Source: Orientia chuto str. Dubai (GTDB lineage: Bacteria > Pseudomonadota > Alphaproteobacteria > Rickettsiales > Rickettsiaceae). Taken from it: a DNA stretch of 49,931 bases. A program made the translations under genes and the position numbers. The notes beneath the pieces were generated by a model that was given only the letters and a program-made list of their open reading frames with translations, was not told where the DNA came from and made no database searches. Positions 39,846 through 48,955 of the stretch are shown here, piece by piece. How positions within the stretch are numbered: the first letter of the stretch is position 1; each line of letters opens with the position of its first letter. Location of the stretch: contig NZ_LANP01000006.1 in NCBI RefSeq assembly GCF_000964595.1, forward strand, positions 1 through 49,931. Reading direction: 5' to 3'.

Positions 39846-41044
39846 ATGATGTTATGGAAAAAAGTAATATTAGGTCTCATATTAGGAATAATTACTGGAG
39901 TCTTATTTCCTGAATATGTTAATCATATCAAACCAATAGGTGACATATTTTTGCGCTTAATAAAAATGGTTATTGCTCCATTAATATTTTTTTCATTAGT
40001 ATCTGGTATTATTAGTGTAAACGATTCAAATTCTTTGGGAAGACTTGGTATTAAAGCTACTATTGCATTTTTTTCAACAACTTTATTTGCTGTGTTATTT
40101 GGTATTGGAATGGCAATTATTTTGAAGCCTGGTATAGGATTAACTATTGATTTTCCAGTAAAAACTACTAATTTAGGGGAAACAAAATTTGATATAGTTA
40201 ACTTTTTAATAAATATTATACCTGATAGTGCTTTAGGAGCTGTCGTCTATGGCAACATACTACAAGTTGTTTTTTTAGCGATATTTACTGGTATAACTAT
40301 TAATAAAATGTCTAATTCATATTCACTACGTGAATTATTTGGTATTATTTCTAAGATGATTATGAAAATGATTTCATTAATCATCTTATTCGCTCCTTAT
40401 GGAGCATTTGCACTAACTGCTTGGGTTGTTGGAACGCATGGTATTGGTATACTATTTGGAGTATCAAAGCTAATATTTGCAATAGTGTTAGCAATGATTA
40501 TGCAATACTTAATTTTTGGTGTGTTAATTATGGTATGTTGTCGCATTTCTCCACTTCCATTTTATCGAAAAAGTATAGAATATCAAATTTTAGCTTTATC
40601 TACTAGTAGTAGCAAGGCTAGTTTAGTAACAACTATGGATGTTTGCAAGAATAAACTAGGAGTATCTAGTGCTACTACTAATTTTATTTTACCATTAGGA
40701 GCTTCTATTAACATGGATGGTTTTGCTATTAATTTAGCTTTAACTACAATTTTTTTTGCTCAAGTATTTGGAGTAACTTTACAGTTACATGATTATTTCG
40801 TCATAATATTAATGGTAACAATAGGAACTATTGGCGGAGCAGGAATACCTGGAGCTTCTTTAATTATGTTGCCTATTGTTCTTTCGGCTGTTAATTTACC
40901 TGTAGAAGGAGTAGCAATTTTAGTTGGCTTGATAGAATACTTGATATGCTTAGAACAGTAATAAATATTACAGGAGATGCTACCATTACACTGATCATTG
41001 ATCAGTCTGAAGGAACTTTTGATGAAGAAACATATTATTCTTAA
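39846..41044 (+). pseudogene. Dicarboxylate/amino acid:cation symporter (GltP/DctA type), -1 frameshift near the 3' end
   Basis: A secondary transporter importing glutamate or C4-dicarboxylates with Na or H. The open frame runs 371 codons to 40961 and contains ALSTSSSKASLVTTMDVC, the HP1 serine-rich tip, GASINMDGFAI (TM7 NMDG motif) and GTIGGAGIPGAS (HP2). It then shifts. In the next frame from about 40930 the sequence reads LDRILDMLRTVINITGDATI, the conserved TM8 substrate and Na site, and continues to a stop at 41044. One missing G in the TTGGCTTGATAGA region explains it. The current product lacks the TM8 Asp and is unlikely to work. Confidence 0.85.
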
Positions 41045-41095
41045 TAAAGTATTAATCCATTATACAGTGCTAATGGTTGTTGGCATGTTCTATCT

Positions 41096-42310
41096 ATGAT
41101 AAAAATCCCTATCTGTATAATATGGAAATCGCAAAATATACAAAAATTATTGCATATACTTTCTACTCCAGTAAGATCTGCAAGAGTTATAGGGGGGGCA
41201 ATACGAAACATTATGTTAGGCCAACCAGTTAATGATATTGATATTACAACACAATTACTTCCAGAGGAAGTAATGAGTTTATTAAAATTAAATAATATAA
41301 GATGTTATGCAACTGGTATCAAATTTGGGACTGTAACAGCTATAATAGATGAGGAAAAATTTGAGATTACAACTTTAAGACAAGATATACAGTGTTATGG
41401 CCGGCATGCCAAAGTACAGTTTTCGAATGATTATTTTGAGGATGCTAAAAGGCGTGATTTTACTATTAATGCTCTAAGTTATTCACTTGAGAAAAATTTA
41501 TTATATGACTACTTTAATGGATTGCAGGATTTAAAAGATAGAAAAGTGTTATTTATTGGAGATTCCAATATTCGCATTCAAGAAGATGTTTTAAGAATTT
41601 TAAGATTTTTTAGATTTTCTTCATATTATGCTAGATCTATAGACCAAGAAGGATATCAATCATGTGCTAAAAACGCTAAAAGTTTAACTATATTATCTAA
41701 GGAAAGGATTATTCAAGAGCTAAATAAAATTATTGTTTCCCCTAATGCCTACAGGACTTTAGTAAAAATGGTAGAAATTAATATTACACATTACATAGGT
41801 CTTAAATTAAAGCTAAATCTAGAAATTTTTAAGAACATAATAATAATTGCTCAAAATAAATACATTTTACTAAATCATGCAATGCTTTACTCAGCACTAC
41901 TAAGCGGTAATGTTATACAAGATCTCAAAGCTGTCCTTTTCAATTTACGTTTTAGTAAAGCGATGATTAAAAAAATAGTTATGCTGTGCACTTTTTTATC
42001 TGAGTGTCAAAGTAAAAATGCTATCTTCTTAATAAGAAAATATTGGGCATATGGAACAGACAATATTAATGATTATATTGATTTAGCTTTATTATTGGAA
42101 TGTCTTTCTGAGAAAGAAGCAAATATAGTCAAGCAGCAAGTTTGTAAATCAAGATCTAAATTGCCAGTTAATGGCTATGATCTTAAGGAACTTGGTCTTA
42201 CAAAGCAAGATATTCAGAAAACATTGTTACATCTTAATGATGCCTGGATAAGCAGTAATTTTACGCTTAACAAGCAAGAGTTAATTAATTTATTAAAGTC
42301 ATGGTTTTGA
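41096..42310 (+). CDS. cca: CCA tRNA nucleotidyltransferase / poly(A) polymerase family
   Basis: Adds or repairs the 3' CCA of tRNAs. At 404 residues, class II nucleotidyltransferase motifs are VIGGAIRNIMLG (31-42), NDIDITT (catalytic Asp47 and Asp49), RRDFTINAL and EDVLRILRFFRFSS, with the neck ERIIQELNK. The three tRNAs here already encode CCA, so repair may be the main role. The stop overlaps the next gene by 10 nt. Confidence 0.92.
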   Translation: MIKIPICIIWKSQNIQKLLHILSTPVRSARVIGGAIRNIMLGQPVNDIDITTQLLPEEVMSLLKLNNIRCYATGIKFGTVTAIIDEEKFEITTLRQDIQCYGRHAKVQFSNDYFEDAKRRDFTINALSYSLEKNLLYDYFNGLQDLKDRKVLFIGDSNIRIQEDVLRILRFFRFSSYYARSIDQEGYQSCAKNAKSLTILSKERIIQELNKIIVSPNAYRTLVKMVEINITHYIGLKLKLNLEIFKNIIIIAQNKYILLNHAMLYSALLSGNVIQDLKAVLFNLRFSKAMIKKIVMLCTFLSECQSKNAIFLIRKYWAYGTDNINDYIDLALLLECLSEKEANIVKQQVCKSRSKLPVNGYDLKELGLTKQDIQKTLLHLNDAWISSNFTLNKQELINLLKSWF

Positions 42311-43164
42311 GATTTAAATTATTTAAGATAATTATATTAGCCTTTTTAGTATATAATTATAGTGGTATTATATTGGCTCAACAAAAACTTCATATTGTTA
42401 CTTCTAGTACTCCAATTGCTGCGATTGTAAAAGCCATAGTTCAAGATTTAGCAGAAGTAGAAAGTTTAGAATTTGGACAAAATAGTTGTTCTCATGGCTA
42501 TCAGTTTAAGCCAAGCGATATTTATAAAATTCAATCTGCAGATCTAATAATATATATAGATGATAGATTTGAGCATTACATGACTAAGCTATCTACCTTT
42601 TGTCAGTCTCAAGTGATTAAATTATCAGGAATTGAAGGAATAAGCTTGATCAATAATGGTATAAGAAACAATTGGCATATTTGGTATGATATTGATAATA
42701 TTAAATTAATATCATTAGAACTTTATAAAATTCTTACAAATAAATTAGATCATTATTTAAAGCAAGATCTTTTTAAAAGCTATCAAGAATTTATTGTACA
42801 GTTAAATGTAATTCAGGAGAAAAAAAATGATCTCTTTAAAAATTTTTTTAGGGATATTATAGTATTAGATAGTGCTATTGAATATTTTTTTAATTGCAAT
42901 AAAGCAAAGGTTATAAAGGTGCCTATTAACTGCCATAGAGGGATTATTTTAAGTACTATACAAAAAATTAGATCTTTATCTAAAAAAAAGTCTTTATGTG
43001 TAATATTAGGGCAACAAGAAAATATTAAAAATCTAAATGCATTATTTAATGATAAAATTAAAGTTATTAGATTAGATAGAGAAGCATGGAATAAAAATAT
43101 TGATAGTAAACTACTTTTATCTAACTTAAATACAGTTATTGTTCAATTGCATGATTGTTTATAA
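42301..43164 (+). CDS. ZnuA-like metal-binding periplasmic protein with altered ligands
   Basis: A 287-residue protein with a signal peptide (IIILAFLVYNYSGIILA) and the cluster A-I fold of Zn/Mn-binding proteins: HIVTSSTPIAAIVKAI, the first metal loop SHGYQFKPSD (classical HxYxPxPxD) and NWHIWYDID (classical HxWLDP). The third ligand, normally His before AxxYF, appears to be Asp in VLDSAIEYFF. The last ligand could not be placed. Metal affinity may be changed, or it may be a decaying gene. No permease or ATPase gene adjoins it. The start overlaps the cca stop, so translation is probably coupled. Confidence 0.75.
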   Translation: MVLRFKLFKIIILAFLVYNYSGIILAQQKLHIVTSSTPIAAIVKAIVQDLAEVESLEFGQNSCSHGYQFKPSDIYKIQSADLIIYIDDRFEHYMTKLSTFCQSQVIKLSGIEGISLINNGIRNNWHIWYDIDNIKLISLELYKILTNKLDHYLKQDLFKSYQEFIVQLNVIQEKKNDLFKNFFRDIIVLDSAIEYFFNCNKAKVIKVPINCHRGIILSTIQKIRSLSKKKSLCVILGQQENIKNLNALFNDKIKVIRLDREAWNKNIDSKLLLSNLNTVIVQLHDCL

Positions 43165-43215
43165 AAGTTTACAGATTAAATTTACTTAAGGTAATAAATA
43201 TCAAGTGATATATAC

Positions 43216-43245
43216 TTGACTTTCAGGATTTGATAATAATATATT
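43216..43245 (+). promoter_or_regulatory. Promoter for tRNA-His
   Basis: TTGACT at 43216-43221, 18-nt spacer, TATATT at 43240-43245; an overlapping TAATAT gives a shorter spacer. The tRNA starts 24 nt downstream. Confidence 0.5.
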
Positions 43246-43269
43246 AACTTGGGTGAAATTTTTTATTAT

Positions 43270-43347
43270 GGCGAATATAGCTCAGTTGGTTAGAGCATCA
43301 GATTGTGGATCTGAGGGTCGCCGGTTCGAGGCCGGTTATTCGCCCCA
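43270..43347 (+). tRNA. tRNA-His (GTG)
   Basis: Acceptor arms GCGAATA and TATTCGC pair, with the His-specific extra G(-1) opposite C73 also encoded. The anticodon loop TTGTGGA has anticodon GTG, the T-arm is GCCGGTTCGAGGCCGGT, and CCA is encoded. The spacer to the HU-like gene (43348-43669) has no recognised feature. Confidence 0.96.
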
Positions 43348-43669
43348 TGTTATTATTTCCTAAGTAATAGCAAAAGATGTTATTATTAATGCACTTCTTA
43401 ATAAGTTATTGTTATTTTTAAATAGATAATTTAATATAAAATAGCTGGTTTGTAGTATATTTAATACTAGTTTTATTTTAAGATATATTAATGATATCTT
43501 GAGTGTTTAATTAAGCAAGCATAGCATGTGGCTGAGTAAATTGTTGTAGAAAAATCATGTTAATAGCAAAATGCTTTAGTTTATCATTAATAATATGAAC
43601 TATTTATATAATTAGTAAGATGTTTAGTTATATTGATACAATGTAATTTTAATTATTATAAGGAAATTT

Positions 43670-44014
43670 ATGAATACAAATAATCAACCAAGAAAAAGTC
43701 TAAATAAAGGCGAGTTTATAAACTTTATACATTCTAAGAGAAATAAAATTATTGATGATAAAATTGTTAAGACTGATATAGACAAAGTCACTAAAGCTGA
43801 TTTAGAACGAGCTCTAAATTTAGTATTGCGTAGTGTTGAAGAAGCTATTAAAAGTGGCTTTGATATAAATATTGTTGGCTTTGGAAGCTTTTGTGTGAGA
43901 TTTAGAGCAGCAAGAGATGGGCATAACCCTAAAACTGGTGCTAAAATCAATATTGCTGCACGTAAGCAGGTAGTCTTTAAGGTTGGTAAATTATTAAAAG
44001 ATGCATGTAATTAA
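43670..44014 (+). CDS. HU/IHF-family DNA-binding protein
   Basis: A nucleoid protein of 114 residues. The C-terminal 90 residues fit the family: KADLERALNLVLRSVEEAIK, then NIVGFGSFCVRFRAARDG and the DNA-binding arm HNPKTGAKINIAARKQVVFK. The first 25 residues form a polar extension absent from HU. Whether it is HU-like (homodimer) or IHF-like cannot be decided. AGGAAA upstream of ATG 43670 is a plausible ribosome-binding site. A strong terminator follows. Confidence 0.9.
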   Translation: MNTNNQPRKSLNKGEFINFIHSKRNKIIDDKIVKTDIDKVTKADLERALNLVLRSVEEAIKSGFDINIVGFGSFCVRFRAARDGHNPKTGAKINIAARKQVVFKVGKLLKDACN

Positions 44015-44037
44015 AAGATATATTCAGTTTATCATTT

Positions 44038-44090
44038 AAAAAGTAATAGCATATATAATTGTAAAACAATATATATGCTATTACTTTTTT
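44038..44090 (+). terminator. Strong intrinsic terminator after the HU-like gene
   Basis: The arms at 44038-44057 and 44070-44089 are a perfect 20-bp inverted repeat with a 12-nt loop; the 3' arm ends in a run of six T's and the 5' arm begins with five A's, so it could work on both strands. It begins 24 nt after the stop codon. Confidence 0.88.
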
Positions 44091-44149
44091 AGTAATTTTT
44101 ATATCTTAAATATGGTAATTCCTGTAGGCACTGATAAATAAGAAAATTT

Positions 44150-45022
44150 ATGAATAAAATTTTATCTTTTTTTTTAGCTATAATAATTATATGTAATAGC
44201 TTTACTATTTTGGCAGTTACTAAAATAGTAGCTGTTGTTGATGGAGCTCCAATTACATCATATCAGTTAGAAAATTTTAAGAAAGTAATCAAATTTTTGC
44301 ATACAAGCCAATCTCTTACTTCTATTAGTGATACTGAACTTACAACTCTAGCTCTAGAAGCTTTAATTGATAAAATTATATTCCTAAATGAAGCAAGGAA
44401 GCATGGTATTAACGCTTCTATAGATGAAATTAATCAATTTATAGCTATGGAAGAAAAAGCTGCTAATTTACCTGATCAATATTTTAAGTATGCAATAAAA
44501 GAAGCTGGAGTTAGTTATGATGACTTTTTATTATTCTATGAAGTACGAGTAATAATATCAAAAATTAATAGAATGCTAGCTAAATCTAGTAATCATGATA
44601 TAGTTGATTTATTACTTGTATCTACTAAGCCTACTGAAGTTAAATTTTTAGTTGCTAGCAGCATTAGTTCTTTAGATAATTACAAAAGGATGCTGACATT
44701 ACAGTCGAAGATTAATTGTAATGTTGATACAAAAGAATATTCTGATTTTGCTGAAGTAAAATACGTGATTAAGGATTTAAAAGATATGAATATTTATGAT
44801 CGAACAATTTTAGAAAGCTTGCAGGAAAATAGCAGTAGTAGCATTATTAAAACATCTAATAATCTTAGATTTTTTCATTTATGTAGTAGAAAAGTAAAAG
44901 ATATAACTCAGCATGAACATGACGATTTAATAAGTAAAGTTTTTTTAAATCAGGTGCATATGGAATTTAATAAATTTCGTAATAAGTTACGCGAACGAGC
45001 TTATATAAAGGTCTTCATTTAG
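44150..45022 (+). CDS. SurA N-terminal-domain periplasmic chaperone, lacking a clear PPIase domain
   Basis: SurA escorts outer-membrane proteins through the periplasm. The signal peptide is ILSFFLAIIIICNSFTILA. The mature part has the SurA_N pattern: VDGAPITSYQLENFKK, LALEALIDKIIFLNEARKHG and YAIKEAGVSYDDFLLFYEVR. At 290 residues it is well short of the usual 430. The region after 145 has no GGxxG or parvulin signature, so the rotamase domains are missing or highly diverged. A final helix (FNKFRNKLRERAYIKVFI) corresponds to the C-terminal SurA helix. It belongs to the rsmA neighbourhood, as in enterics. Confidence 0.75.
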   Translation: MNKILSFFLAIIIICNSFTILAVTKIVAVVDGAPITSYQLENFKKVIKFLHTSQSLTSISDTELTTLALEALIDKIIFLNEARKHGINASIDEINQFIAMEEKAANLPDQYFKYAIKEAGVSYDDFLLFYEVRVIISKINRMLAKSSNHDIVDLLLVSTKPTEVKFLVASSISSLDNYKRMLTLQSKINCNVDTKEYSDFAEVKYVIKDLKDMNIYDRTILESLQENSSSSIIKTSNNLRFFHLCSRKVKDITQHEHDDLISKVFLNQVHMEFNKFRNKLRERAYIKVFI

Positions 45023-45059
45023 ATTTTTTAATTTGTAACATTTAACTTTTTAAAGAAAA

Positions 45060-45545
45060 AAACATACCATATAATAAAGAAATAAAAGGTAAAATTTCCT
45101 TAACTTATAAACTTTATGAAGCCTATATTAAAGTTTATTAGTATTTTTAGTCAATATTTCATTATTAGTTAGGCTATATAAGCATCATTAATTGACCTAA
45201 AAGTTATAAAAACAAAATTTAAAGGATTAATTCTTAACAATCAATACTTATAATTGACGAACTGTATATAATCTAAGGTTTGTTTTCAAACTAAATTAGG
45301 TGTTACAAAATAATTACAAAAATACTTACTATTAAAAAAAGTCATAATATTTAGGTCAACATTTAATATTGATAAGTTGACTATTTTTTCTAAAATATAA
45401 ATGGAATTTAGTATACCAATAATATTTTTAAAATTCGCAATAGAGAGTTAAGAAAAAATCGAGATTTCAATATATATATGGACTAATACTATTTAGGGTC
45501 ATATTGACAAAGCAAGATATTTTATTTAGAAAAATGCTTTAGAAG
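45060..45545 (+). repeat. Integrase leader repeat and N-terminal relic, copy D
   Basis: This is the reverse-oriented counterpart of 617-1135. TGTTACAAAATAATTACAAA, AAAGTCATAATATTTAGGTC and GATAAGTTGACTATTTTTTC match the complement of copy B in order. It is followed by a degraded start (ATA instead of ATG), REL-RKN (compare VELRKIE) and, near 45505-45540, KIFYL. Stops and frameshifts interrupt it. The TTGACA promoter is reduced to TTGACT without a clear -10. Confidence 0.7.
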
Positions 45546-45721
45546 AGTTTCAATAAGAATAAAGATAGCGGTATTTCTGGATTTATTTATCGATATACTA
45601 TATACTGTAGAATGCAAGAAGATTAAGTAATAGATCCAAGAAGATGTAAACAAACACAATATATAGAAGCAAAAGGATTCTATTGTATCTATATGGAATA
45701 CCACAAAATTTGATCTTTTCA

Positions 45722-46280
45722 ACGCTATGCTGCCATTAGCATTTTAAAAAATTCTCGAAAGTAGATACATGATCATTAGCTTCGGTTATTTGTTCTTTTT
45801 TGAATTATACTAATATTTCTTATCAGCAATGGTTTTTAGCACTACAAAAAACTATTTAAGCGAAGCATTAGTTTAATTTATTTTTTAATAAGTACATGAT
45901 ATTGCTCAAATATTCGTTTTGGAATGTTTTTATCTTTTGCTTCTTAAGTAGTTTGTTATTAAAGTCATTAGCAGAAGTACCACTCTTATCTATCACTATT
46001 TTTAGCCTTATTCTTAATAAAGGTTTTCTGAAAAAAACCTACCTTAACAGCTGCAGCATCTCTATACTTTCTTAGTAAGAATTCAATAGTATTGCCACAA
46101 AAGTTAATTTCTTTATATAGATAGATTATTTCCATTAACTATAGTCTCATCTATTCTCTCGCTATTTCCAACCGCTTTCTTATGTTTCTTAACCCCTTAA
46201 TCTACCAAAGGAGAAAACTTATTAACTATCTTTGAAAAAAAAGAGTCGCAAAGATCTCTAATATTTTTTTTAAGTTTGCA
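45722..46280 (-). mobile_element. IS6/IS240-type transposase remnant
   Basis: Minus-strand pieces in order are IDETIVNG (first DDE Asp region), GNTIEFLLRKYRDAAAVKV (a signature of IS6-family transposases), DKSGTSA (second Asp), IKTFQNEYLSNIM (compare IKYLNNIVEQDH) and KKEQITEANDHVSTFENFL near 45735. Frameshifts and stops separate them. A shorter copy lies at 15258-15515. Confidence 0.65.
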
Positions 46281-46284
46281 AATG

Positions 46285-46381
46285 CAAGATATACTACTCA
46301 GTATGAAATGCTCCATATACTATCTTTTTTAGTTGCTTACTGCCATACTTAAAAAGCTTATTAAACCTTAATTCAGAACTT
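46285..46381 (+). mobile_element. IS982-type right end overlapping the rmuC 3' end
   Basis: GTATGAAATGCTCCATATAC, TTAGTTGCTTACTGCC and TTATTAAACC match the right end of the other IS982-type copies (21320-21420; complement of 28665-28770). The terminal repeat runs into the last codons of rmuC. Confidence 0.6.
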
Positions 46382-47702
46382 TATTTGTGCTATTAATTTT
46401 AGTATTAACCATATCAATATCTGACTTAGATGAAACTAGTTGATATCTTGGTAACATTAACTTACTATTGTCTATATTTCTACTCTTTTTAGTTTCAATT
46501 CCTAATTGCTGAATTGTTTTAGCTTTTGACAGGAAATTACTATTAAATGATGCTGCAAATTGATCGTAGCTATTTACTATACTTTGAATGTTATTACCTA
46601 ATTTATGGGCATGTTCTGTTAATAAAGTAATAGATAATATTACTTTTTCTACTTCGTTTAATATTAATTTCTGGTTTTCATATCTCATTTGTTCTTTTAT
46701 TTGAAACTTAGCAAAAGATAACATGTTCATTAAGCCGGAAGGCCCAACTGGGAAAATGTTAAGCTCCCATGATCTATGAATAAATTCCCTATCTATATTT
46801 GATAAATTTTCTATTGCGGTTTCAGTAGGTAAAAACATTAAAGTAATAATATTATTAAAATTATGCGCTTCAAATTGATAAGAATCAACTATAGCTTTAG
46901 CATATTCTTTAGATGATAGATTTTTAAGGTGAAGATTTATACTTTTTTTTAATCTATCTGCTTTAGCTGTATCAACAGCACTATCAGTAGTATGAGGCAT
47001 ATCTATTAAAAATTTTGAAGCTTTAGCATCAATAATCATCAAATTATTACCTGGTAAAAAAATCAATGCATCAGGACGTAAGCGTCCATTATCTTCATTA
47101 CTGGTTAGATTACATTGCATAATAAAATCATACTTAGCTCTTAAACCTGATGCTTTTAAAATATTTTCCAAAGTAATTTCTGCTAACATTCCTACACCAG
47201 ATGGAGATAATAGTGAGCTCTTAATAACTTCTACAATCTTAGTTGACTCATCAACTTTATTATTAAGTACTGCAATAATTTCTAATAATTTTTGAAATTC
47301 TTGTTGAAACTTTAAGTTAATATTGTAAATATTATTTTCAGATAATCTTCTTGACTGCTCTGTTTCTTGCTTATGTAAAGCAATTAATTGCTTAGACAAG
47401 TCATTACCTAAATCTAGTAAAGAAGCTTTAGCAAGTTGCAAAGCTTCTTCATTCATTTTTTCTTTTTTATTATTATCTAACTTAATAAACTCAATTCTAG
47501 TTTTTAATTCCTGTATTTCTTGTATAGAACTTAATTTATCAAGTTCTAGTTGTTCTGCGTGCTGTAAAAGTTTATTATAATTTTCTTCAATAAAAGTTAG
47601 TTTTAATTTTAGTTTAGTAATTTTGTAAAGCAAAATCCAAATTGTACCTACCAATATAACAAATGTACTAGCTACTACACTCCAAAAAACAAAAATTTCC
47701 AT
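46368..47702 (-). CDS. rmuC: RmuC-family DNA recombination protein
   Basis: RmuC proteins have an N-terminal membrane anchor and a nuclease-like fold and limit sequence inversion between short repeats. At 444 residues: one membrane helix (VVASTFVILVGTIWILLY), a coiled coil (about 30-125), and the RmuC core from about 150 with LRPDALIFLPGNNLMIIDAK (the PD-(D/E)xK-like acidic and Lys residues), FLPTETAI, and SPTTL-equivalent VGPSGLMNML. The last few codons and the stop lie inside an IS982-type terminal repeat, so the original C-terminus was probably replaced. Confidence 0.92.
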   Translation of the reverse strand: MEIFVFWSVVASTFVILVGTIWILLYKITKLKLKLTFIEENYNKLLQHAEQLELDKLSSIQEIQELKTRIEFIKLDNNKKEKMNEEALQLAKASLLDLGNDLSKQLIALHKQETEQSRRLSENNIYNINLKFQQEFQKLLEIIAVLNNKVDESTKIVEVIKSSLLSPSGVGMLAEITLENILKASGLRAKYDFIMQCNLTSNEDNGRLRPDALIFLPGNNLMIIDAKASKFLIDMPHTTDSAVDTAKADRLKKSINLHLKNLSSKEYAKAIVDSYQFEAHNFNNIITLMFLPTETAIENLSNIDREFIHRSWELNIFPVGPSGLMNMLSFAKFQIKEQMRYENQKLILNEVEKVILSITLLTEHAHKLGNNIQSIVNSYDQFAASFNSNFLSKAKTIQQLGIETKKSRNIDNSKLMLPRYQLVSSKSDIDMVNTKINSTNKVLN

Positions 47703-47770
47703 TCAAATCAAATAATTTTATTTAAGTTAAGCTATTTATTACAAAATTCAGTATATTTTAGGATACTTTC

Positions 47771-48592
47771 TTACAAAAGAATTCTACTTAACTGAACATA
47801 TTGCTCAGGAGTTAACTGTTCAGGTCTTTGATGTAATATTGTATTAAATACTTCATTAGTAATATTTTTTGATGTTAATAAAGTACCTAAACAATTTTTT
47901 AGTTTTTTTCTTCTAGAATTAAATGCTAACTTAGTAATATTTTGTACATTCTCTATAGTATGTTTATCTAATTGCTGCTTTTTAGGTACCATTAGAAGGA
48001 CACTCGAATCTATTTTGGGTGGAGGATTAAAAACCTTAGAAGATACTTTAAAACACTTTCGTACATCAGAAACAAGTTGTGAAAGAACTGTAAGCCGACC
48101 ATATTTTTTTTTAGAGTGGGAAGATATTATACGTTCTACTACTTCATCTTGAAGCATAACTATTATATATTCAATTAGTGATATTTGATGTAACCATCGT
48201 ACAATAAGTTTAGTTCCAATATTATAAGGCAAATTTGAGATAATAATTATATGATTTGCCTTGATACTAGACAAGTCAAAATGTAAAGCATCGCCATAAA
48301 TAATCTCAAGTTTAGAAGAAGATAAAACAGGTATTTCATGCAATAATTTAATAAAACTAATATCTTTTTCAATAGCAATTAATTTCTTAGGATTACAGGC
48401 TAAAATAGCTCTAGTTAATCCACCTGGTCCTGGCCCTACTTCCAATACAACTTTCCCTGTAATTGTACTAGGGGCAACGCTAATGATCTTATTGCATATA
48501 TTAAGATCAAGAAGAAAATGCTGCCCAAAAGACTTATTAGCAGTAATTTTATGAATCTTCATATGCTGTGATACTGTAGGCAATTTAATCAT
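47771..48592 (-). CDS. rsmA: 16S rRNA (A1518/A1519) dimethyltransferase
   Basis: RsmA (KsgA) dimethylates two adenines of the 3' helix of 16S rRNA. At 273 residues it is full length. Motifs: SFGQHFLLD near the N-terminus, the SAM loop VLEVGPGPGGLTRAIL, EKD at motif II, YGDALHFD, and the catalytic NLPYNIG. The C-terminal domain has FNPPPKIDSSVL and LAFNSRRKKLKNCL, both typical. The N-terminus has several Met residues; MKIHKITANKSFG (48562) may be the true start. Confidence 0.95.
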   Translation of the reverse strand: MIKLPTVSQHMKIHKITANKSFGQHFLLDLNICNKIISVAPSTITGKVVLEVGPGPGGLTRAILACNPKKLIAIEKDISFIKLLHEIPVLSSSKLEIIYGDALHFDLSSIKANHIIIISNLPYNIGTKLIVRWLHQISLIEYIIVMLQDEVVERIISSHSKKKYGRLTVLSQLVSDVRKCFKVSSKVFNPPPKIDSSVLLMVPKKQQLDKHTIENVQNITKLAFNSRRKKLKNCLGTLLTSKNITNEVFNTILHQRPEQLTPEQYVQLSRILL

Positions 48593-48719
48593 AACCTAAT
48601 TAACAGAAACTGAAATATAATTACATAAAAAAAGTACTAAATCTTTTTAGTGCTTCACAGTTTAGATCAATATAACTAATTTTGCGAGTAAAAAATTAAC
48701 AATAGATGTGACATGTATC

Positions 48720-48955
48720 TTGAAAGAGCAAGAAAAATACTTGCAAGGATGCTTTCAAAGGAGTTAGCTTACTTTTGAAGGTAGAAAGAGGTGACTCTGT
48801 AAATGCGACTAGATATTAAATCTGTGGTTCTGATAAGAGCCCTCTTTCACAAGGCTAAAGCTGAACAGTATCTGAAGTCTGACTTATTCTGTATAAATAT
48901 GGTTAGCTAAAGTCTTGGTTCCCTTTTTAAAACTTATCTTCCAAGGAGCAATATA
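48720..48955 (+). ncRNA. Structured IS110 leader, possible bridge-RNA relic
   Basis: This lies directly upstream of the IS110 transposase start. It shows a nested hairpin (TTGAAAG at 48720-48726 with CTTTCAA at 48752-48758, inner GCAAG/CTTGC) and a perfect 8-bp stem GAAAGAGG (48784-48791) with CCTCTTTC (48841-48848) closing a 49-nt loop. IS110 elements express a structured bridge RNA from their non-coding end that pairs with target and donor DNA. The element boundary is not known, and transcription is inferred. Confidence 0.4.

Noticed and set aside
45522-45722. 66-codon minus-strand frame
   Set aside because: It lies between integrase and IS6-type relics and overlaps the plus-strand integrase relic; hydrophobic composition only.
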